Position numbers and translations under genes: made by a program. This document shows, piece by piece, positions 56,701 to 64,000 of a DNA stretch of 64,000 bases. The stretch comes from Nematostella vectensis (lineage: Eukaryota; Cnidaria; Anthozoa; Actiniaria; Edwardsiidae). The notes beneath the pieces are model-generated. The model worked only from the letters and a program-made list of their open reading frames with translations, had not been told where the DNA came from and did not search any database. Every line of letters begins with the position of its first letter. Positions within the stretch are counted from its first letter, which is position 1. The DNA lies in contig NC_064040.1 in assembly GCF_932526225.1 (NCBI RefSeq), forward strand, positions 5,019,681 to 5,083,680, read 5' to 3'.

Positions 56701-59700
56701 AAATTAACATGCTTTCTACAGTCAGAGGCCATTGTTGATGTTGTTATTGTTGTTGTTGTGTTTAGGGAGGTATGACTTACTGCATCGCAGTTTCAAATGC
56801 AATGGCTGCAATGAGCTGTTTTCAACATCACATCCCTTAGTATTGATACAGCTGGGGTATTGGCCAGGAAGTGTGACCAGTGTGACCTATGGATTTGACC
56901 AAAGACTTTTGTCCTACTGGGACATCCTGCAAAAACAGATTCCTGGCATTTCTGAACATGCTTTCCTGAAGTCCTTAGAGTTGCACTCCCAGTTATATGG
57001 AAGAGTAAGTTGAATGCACATCATAAGCCCAATTGTCAGTCATTTATATAAGTGATGAAAAATTTCAAGATTTTGATAAGTTTCTGAGGAACATAATGTA
57101 TGAAGGATGTTCAAACTGTAGGTGTTCTTGTTTAAAATATCAGGTGATCTTGTTTAGACAAAATATCAAAAGGAATCCCTGGTCATCTATTCATTCCTCT
57201 ATTTGTAATTTTGACCTCCAACAACTTTTATATGCCTTAACACTCCTACCCAGCACTTGCCATAGTAATGGACCAACTGCATTTTATGATTATACAGTAG
57301 GAACTTCTTTTTTTTTGATAAACAGTCCACCCCACAGCGGTCTCAGGGATAAAAAACAAAGGAATCTCAAGCGGGGATTTGTTTTCACTGATCAGGACCT
57401 TACTTTATGACACCCCAAAATAGTACAATACTTCTAAAGTTCTAGGCCATATTTTTCTCTGGCAAACCCCCCAAAAAACACTGTGTGGCAGATTTTAAAG
57501 ACAGATTGTTTTAGTGTTTAATAATAATGATAATGATAGTGAAAGTGATAGTGATAGTTATAATTATAATCATAATAAAGGTTTATTGCAGTATTTCTAC
57601 AGAGTAGCTCTACATCTGCAAGGTATAAAAAAGAAAAGGGCATAAAATATATCTATATAATAAAGTACAGCAAATCTAAAAAGGATATTATAAAAAAACT
57701 ATAATAAAATTATCAAAATATATAAAAATACCTAATATATTTTAAATGTCGTAAATATCTTCAAGCAAGTGTGGCCAAGTTACTTAATGATTTCATGTAT
57801 CCCATTCTAAAGATTTATGGTAGCTTTTCAGAAAAAATAGTTAATTTTCAAAATGCACTAAAATTAGAGTAATAGTGTTCTTTCCCTTGAGTGACAAGAT
57901 TTTTGGCTGCTTGTTGATGAAATTGCATGATGTTGTAAAACAATCTGTCTTAAATACATGGACCACTATAACTGAGTGTGGAGGAATATCCCCCTTCCCT
58001 CTAGGACAATCCCTGAAGCTGATATTAGTAGTAGCAATGTTCAATTTCTTATTTTAGATCCCCACCATAAATGCATCCACCTTCAGAACATCATTCCAGG
58101 AGTGGAAATACTTACAGTTCGAGATAAACAGCATTTGCCATATGGACTGGATGCAGTGCCCTGCTTGTTCAGATGATCAGCATTCTGTCCATGTAGATGG
58201 AAATATGAAGCTTTATAGGTTTAAGTCTGCTGGAAGGCAAGTGTACTGGAAAAAAAAAACACCTTGATAAAATATAATTTACTGTGCCATGTTTAAAACA
58301 TCATTGGGAGCATGAAAAAATCTTGTAAGACAAGGCGTCTTTACACAATTGCACAGCAGTTTTGTGTACCTAGATAGTTACCTAGATAGTTACACTATAA
58401 TGCTGGTAGCGTGAATCCTGAATTGATCTCCTATTTTTATTTTATAGCCGAAAGAAAGAATGCTACTATGGAGAAGCCTTTATTGCGTCTAATAATAAGG
58501 TTGATGAACACATAAAGAACATTTATCACGGTGCCAAACACAAGGTATTTTTGGTGTAGAAATTTACACACAATGAATCAAATTACATTGTTTGGATGGT
58601 CAGAATTAAAATTACTCAATATTAATTGTCTGGCTTAGCACTTACATGTAGCACACGATAATTTCCCTGCAAGCTGAGGGATGATTTGTAGACTTTTATA
58701 AATTATCCTATGGCTTGAGGGGAAAATTTAATCACTAAATGCTGCAAGATGCCATGCTATAAATGTGTATACTATGATACTGATTATATGAACCTGTATA
58801 TTGAGTTGTAGCTGGACCAACAAACATGTGCCGTTCCTAAGCAGTGAGAGACTTGCATCTAGAAACTGAACATATTGCATTCTGAATTTGTATTGTTTGC
58901 TTCGCTTCTGATGCTTCAGGCTCAACCTGTTTTTTTATTATTATAATGCACAGCACATGTTTTTGTGCCATTGCCTCATAACATGAGATAGTGAGAAGAG
59001 AACCATAAGGCAATCAGCAGAATGCCAGGCTAAAAAATGACAAATGATTCATTCAGTCATTCAATGAGCTTCATTGGTCGAGTATGTTCATTTCAAAATC
59101 ACCCATCCTACAATATAAGCATTAGAGCCCACATTAACTATACCAGGCAAGATTCATTTTTTTTTTAACTTTGGGCAAGTCATCCAATGTCGGTGAAATC
59201 TTGCTTACCCATGCCTGGAAGGCAATGGTCTGGCAATTGTAGCACTCAAAATATCACCCCCAAATTTTTATCCATTGAACTTGAAATTAATATAATTATT
59301 ATAATATATAATTCATGATCATATTCTTGTACTGATATATCGGTAGTTAGATGATGAGGATGCATCTTATTTTAAGTTTATCATTTTTAGACTGTGAGTC
59401 TATTTTTATTTTTATTTTTGTCAATCTTTCACTTAATAGGATATAGGTGGAGGTAGCATGTGTGGCGAGTCCAACTGGAGAGCTGCAGGCAACAACCTGA
59501 AAAAGAAGAAAAATCTTTCTGAAACAGGACTAGAAATCGCAGCATGCAGGCACGGACTTGCGCAGAATGCCATTAATATGATGTATGGCGAGATTTATGG
59601 ATATGCCCATTACCTGCAGCTAAATCATTTTATACCTAAGGGGGTCAAATTCTTATGGTACGATGTGGTTTGCCTGTATTGGCCTTGGCTCCGAAGAAAT

Positions 59701-62700
59701 GAAAATGAAGCTTCTAAAAAGATGAAACCTGCATTATCCGTTATGCACGCAAAAGCTCATGCATGGCATTGTCAGGTATGTTTTATTACAGTTTCTCTTC
59801 GTTATGTTCTGCTCCATTTTTAAAGTTGATGGACTTTCAAACAAAATGCAGGAATCAAGAACTTGATCACCAGCAGCCATGAAAAATAATAGCATTTTTA
59901 CAGTGCAAAGACAGAAAGCAGGACATGCTCCTACATTGTACCAATGAAATTGTTTTGGGCTCTGATTTGTTGGACCAAATTTTCTACAAAATCCAACTGT
60001 TTTAACACCAAATTCAATTTGTCGGTTTTGTATGTTCAGCATGCCCTGCTGTGCCGTGCTGTGAACTAGTTACATCTAGTTCTGTTTTGTATCTAAAGGC
60101 CATATGGGGCGGGCGTTGGCAAACTGGTGCTGCTGCCACTACTGGAGAGGAAACAGAACAAGTGAATAGCCACTTTTCAAGACTTGGCTCCACTACCAAG
60201 CATATGCTTCCAGAAGGTTTGAGTTTTATATTGATCTTTATACGCTTACCTTTACACGTTTTGTCACATAGTTGTTATGTTTCCCGGTTGACAAAAGCTC
60301 AATTTTACGTACAGAAAATCTTTCAAAAAAAGGAACAAACATTTTGAAAGAACAAAAAAATGTAATCATTGTTGGACTTTTTTATCAGGACGAGAAGAAT
60401 TACTGACAGAGCATGCTTTGGAGTGGAACAGGAGGAAAATAGTTGGCATGCCATCTTATCTGGCTCGCAAATATAAGCGGGTAAGTTATGAACAGCTAGC
60501 GTTGAAGTGAAAGGAAAGGGACTAAATCGGAATTGTGTGAACTGTTGCTCATTGGTTTTAGGTTGAAAAGCAGTTTACCACTTTAAATGCAGAGATTGAC
60601 AAGGAATTCGTAGAGATAAATTTCGGCCGCGATTGTGCAAAGGAGTGGAAAGAGGAAATTCTGAGAGTTGCTAAAGGTATTTTATAGTACTAGTAGATCA
60701 AACCGTGCATATTGCACGAAAATGCATTCTTTTTTTACTCGGTACATTAGAATCTAATGACCCGCATTAGAATGCTAAATATTGTACAATGCTTTCTTAG
60801 TTTAGCTGTTTTATTTATTTACTTTTACAGTGGAACAGTGTTCGTTACAATCGAGAAAATCAAAGATAACAGACGCTGAAAGGAGGTACCTCGTTCAGAT
60901 CATGGGAAAGGAGCCAAAAACTGACTACGAAAAGGCATTGCTGAGCGTGTCAAAAGAAATATATGGCGAGAAGGCGAAGGACTGTTCTGGAGGAGTGACC
61001 CTTTCAGCAGAAAAGGGCATGTTAGAGGAGAACGCTGTTCTATATTTGAGAAAGCAAATGGAGCAAATGCACTTCTCCATAGCTCAGGCCGTTTACAATA
61101 TGGGCAAGCTTACTGGTAGGTAAAATAATTTTTTTTTTGTAAGTTATCTGTCGTTTATTTGCGAAAAGATAAAACACTATAGAAAAGTTTGCGTCACTTG
61201 ACATGAGCCGTGGCGACCTTGGACCTTGTTAAATTATTTGTTTGCAACTCTATCTAACGTTTGTCACATTTTATTTTTTCGTCGAACCTAACACTTTTGC
61301 GTATTTTGGCCATTGACAACAATTTTTTCAAGGCTTGCGGATAATTTTGTTTTTGTTTATTACATGTAACTACGTTATTTGTAAAAACTTTCTTAAATTG
61401 AATTCCCTAGATACTTCGAAGCAACGGAAGAAATTGCGTACGAAAGTGACGTCTTGGAAACAGACCCTAAAGACAGCGGTTGACCGGCATAATGCCATCA
61501 ACCCATCCAGCATCGTCAAAGAGGATGATGTGGAGGAAGGGCTATTCGCGTGGAGCCAAACAGAATGTCAAGATTGCGGTAATGTCGCATGTCCCATTTT
61601 ATTTATATAATATTGCGTGCTCATTGTGACGTTGCTGATACTTATCATATGTAGGGGCACTATCATGATATTAAAAAATATAAAATTGAGCACTTGAGTA
61701 GTGAATTACGAACATGATATTCGAATCCAATAGACGGTTTCAGCTTCAATGCACAGTGCGCATTGCGTGTTGGTTATAGGTGGGAAATTTGACGGTAAAG
61801 TGTTGTTGTGGGCATTGCTTGGGCATTTTGTACGAAGAAGAGCGCGTGCATTGATAGCTGGTAGTCATTGAAGGCTTGGAGATAAGAGGAAGTTACTATA
61901 TTGGTTTTCTTAATCTTTAGTTTCACTACGCACAAAGCGACGTCTTGTCAATAAAGTGATGGAAGCTGAACGCTTTGGAGAGGAGCTGGTCCTTCTTAAG
62001 AGAGAGATGGTTTCGTTCCTTAAGTTCTACAAAGACGTCAAACTTCCGTCGCTGAGAGAGGAACAGACGCGCTTACAGGACCTCATGAATGCAGGTACCT
62101 AAAACCTACGGGTAAAACAATTTGTTGTTTTGTTCGAAGTTTTAAGGTATTTCTGCTTGGATATTGCGTCGGCCATACCTGTTATAGCTGCTTCTGGATC
62201 CTGGCCTTCTGATGATGCGATCCCAACAAAGAAAGCCAATAAAATGCGCGATATTGTTCGAGAACATTTGTTAACGAGAACATTAACCTATTGCCCTTGC
62301 TTTTTTTTTTTAAGGTGGGGAATCGTCGCTCTCGCATGATGATAAGGTATGTAGTGAAACTGCTAAGTAAATGCAAGCTCAATCTCTGCATTTTCTTGTT
62401 AACCAAAAGCGTCGTGCGAGTACAGTATCTTATTGCAGTTTTTATAATTCTGTTGGAAAGATCGCGACTGCTAGAATTTAGTGGTAGGGTAGCTTGGAAT
62501 TCGAGCTTGGGATTTTGCTTGCATGGGGACGAGGGGCATTTTTGGAATTCTCGTTGAATGGGATGTTGGTTTTGGTGCAGAGGCTAAATTTTGGGTTTGA
62601 GTAGACGCTTTAAGGCAAAAACTACATGAATTAGCGCGACTTAACTGCACGCCTACGATAATCTTGTTGTCAATTTTCAGAATTTAAAATTTGTTTTTTT

Positions 62701-63829
62701 TTTTCTGTAGAGCCCATTTATTTTTTTCCCGAGAAGTATTCTGCCAATGATAAACGAATTCCTCCTGGTCTAGAAATTAAAGCGAAAGTTACCCAAAAAT
62801 TGCTTAAAAGTAAGGAAGCGTTAGAGACCACGAGAATAGAAGTACGGTTGTAATTTACGCCGTGACGTTGACGTATGATTCTTGTACGTGTTTTCGCAGG
62901 GATGCCGGTACTTGTCTGCAGCTACGCACACCATCTCAGCCAAACTTGCGCTAGTTATGAACGGTATTGCGTTTGCTATGAGGCAGCTTACTGCAGGAAC
63001 CGGTGCCTTTGCCCAGATACTATCAACCGACTTGGAAGAATTCCGACAGTTCTTGTTGATGTCTGAAGTTGATGTAAGAGAGGATGAAGATGACGAAGAT
63101 CAGCCAGACGATGGCGACGATACTGTTGAGCCTGAGTCTTCTGCTTGTTCTACACGTGTAGTGCTTGAAGCGCTTAGTTCTCTTCATAACGGGCCAACGC
63201 CATCTGTTTCTCCTGATGCACTCACTGCGTCAGTGTGGAGATGGAGTCTTCCACCAACACTCAGTCAGGGAACCTTCAACGGGCGTAATGGCAGTAATGC
63301 TTGTAGTGTCATTGCGCTATGTTTAGGTTATGCCCTTCAAGAAGGACTTCTCTTACCGCCCGACGTCAATAAATCGTTATCTGAAACCTTCCTGGGACGC
63401 CTGTGTGGTTGCATCGAGCTGGGCAACAGGATCTACGACTTATTCAGGCAAAGCCTTCCATCCCGTTTTCTGTCCATTCAGGAAGCCGCCAATATCGCAG
63501 TTTCGTGGATAAGTAGCGATGTCGGACAGCCTCTGCCAGTTCGATTAGCCGACTTGCACGAACCATCAACAGTGACTTATCAGTTGAAGCGAGCCTTTTC
63601 GCGTGGAGGATTCAATGCTTGCCTGATTGCTGACGAGAAGTCTTCTCTGTTTCATGCATGTGATGACCTGGTTATCCACATTGACACCCACAGTCACGGT
63701 CCCAACAAAGGAGCAGTAGTAACAGCAGCACATGCCAGCGCCATTCCTGAACTGTGCTCGACAGTTTGGCAGGAGGAGGGCTTTTCCCCAAACTCCTTTG
63801 GAAATTTGGTTTTCGTAGAATTTGCATGA
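53799..63829 (+). CDS. KDZ (Kyakuja-Dileera-Zisupton) transposase gene with C-terminal peptidase-like domain, 18 exons
   Basis: Eighteen exons keep one frame for 1,220 residues: 53799-53817, 53945-54157, 54803-54853, 55405-55782, 56211-56318, 56766-57004, 58058-58236, 58448-58544, 59440-59775, 60099-60216, 60389-60480, 60562-60676, 60831-61115, 61411-61578, 61921-62094, 62315-62346, 62713-62841, 62900-63829. Order: basic leader (1-60); B-box-like zinc cluster (Cys157-His192); CPGC (232-235) and CNGC (268-271) of a CxC KDZ-associated cluster; RNase H-fold core with VDGNMKL (Asp383), MCGESNW (435-441), ETGLEIAACRHG, WYDVVC (Asp503) and GEETE (556-560); helical region (600-900); acidic linker (970-990); C-terminal domain with NGRNGSNACS (Cys1046) and IDTHSHG (1173-1178). 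KDZ transposases move DNA elements; this copy may be active or domesticated. The intron at 58237 uses a GC donor. No terminal repeats or target duplication were seen nearby. Confidence 0.9.
57520..57730. repeat. AT-rich dispersed repeat in a KDZ intron
   Basis: A (GTGATA)n-like patch runs into ATAATAAAGGTTTATTGCAG followed by an A-rich segment of about 150 bp. It resembles a short retroelement 3' end or SINE-like insertion inside intron 6 of the KDZ gene. Identity is not established. Confidence 0.35.
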
Positions 63830-64000
63830 ACGGTTCCATTTAAAATTTGCAGCCCACCTACCGAGGAGATTTCTGCTCTATCTTTCATTTTTCTTCCTGC
63901 AATTTTACAGGGATATTCAAATTTCACAATGGATTTCCATAAGGGTATTTAATTGTGACCCTAGATTTCCAAAGATTATTCTCGAATTTTCACAGGATTC
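63830..64000 (+). other. 3' flank of the KDZ gene
   Basis: AT-rich sequence after the stop. No AATAAA was found before the window ends and no inverted terminus matching the 5' flank was seen, so the transcript end and any transposon boundary lie further right. Confidence 0.4.

Overview
This is animal nuclear DNA. Its genes are split by many GT-AG introns, coding density is low and AT-rich, and tandem arrays, MITE-like inverted repeats and retroelement fragments are abundant. The best guess is an anthozoan cnidarian, probably a sea anemone close to Nematostella. This rests on intron-rich genes of conserved structure, secreted PAN/apple proteins joined to fibrinogen-like or discoidin domains, a KDZ transposase gene, Penelope elements and piggyBac/hAT-type MITEs. 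I cannot fix the species without a search.

Six protein genes could be rebuilt exon by exon with consistent splice phases. (1) A PP2A B56 regulatory subunit (PPP2R5 family), minus strand, nine exons between 11122 and 1575; its 3' half lies beyond the left edge. (2) An intronless linker histone H1, minus, 20855-20346. (3) A PAN + fibrinogen-like gene, plus, 23378-25490, with a frame break in the last domain. (4) A complete secreted PAN-EGF-F5/8C protein, minus, 30471-27410; genes 3 and 4 are convergent. (5) An unrecognised 217-aa protein, plus, five exons, 34354-40814. (6) A PPM1A/B-type protein phosphatase, minus, six exons, 53022-47237. A seventh is the largest: an apparently intact 18-exon, 1,220-residue KDZ (Kyakuja-Dileera-Zisupton) transposase gene, plus, 53799-63829, placed head to head with the phosphatase.

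Between and inside the genes, tandem arrays take up roughly a fifth of the window: 87/90-bp units at 4.5-7.7 kb, 22-bp at 12.4 kb, 33-bp at 15.8-19.9 kb, 25-bp at 25.6 kb, 26-bp G-rich at 26.5-27.2 kb, TGATGG at 28.9-29.9 kb, 12-bp at 38.5-39.7 kb and GATA/GGTA at 42.1-42.7 kb. Many lie inside introns and create long but meaningless stop-free frames. Transposon debris includes two Penelope (GIY-YIG) fragments with inverted 5' ends, a LINE 3' fragment carrying a huge tetranucleotide tail, and at least seven inverted-repeat elements.

The two most unusual observations are these. The 87/90-bp array seems to be copied from the 3' splice site of the B56 exon it abuts, giving about 35 decoy acceptors in one intron. 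The KDZ gene keeps all its frames and ends in a cysteine-peptidase-like domain that could act on ubiquitin-like conjugates.
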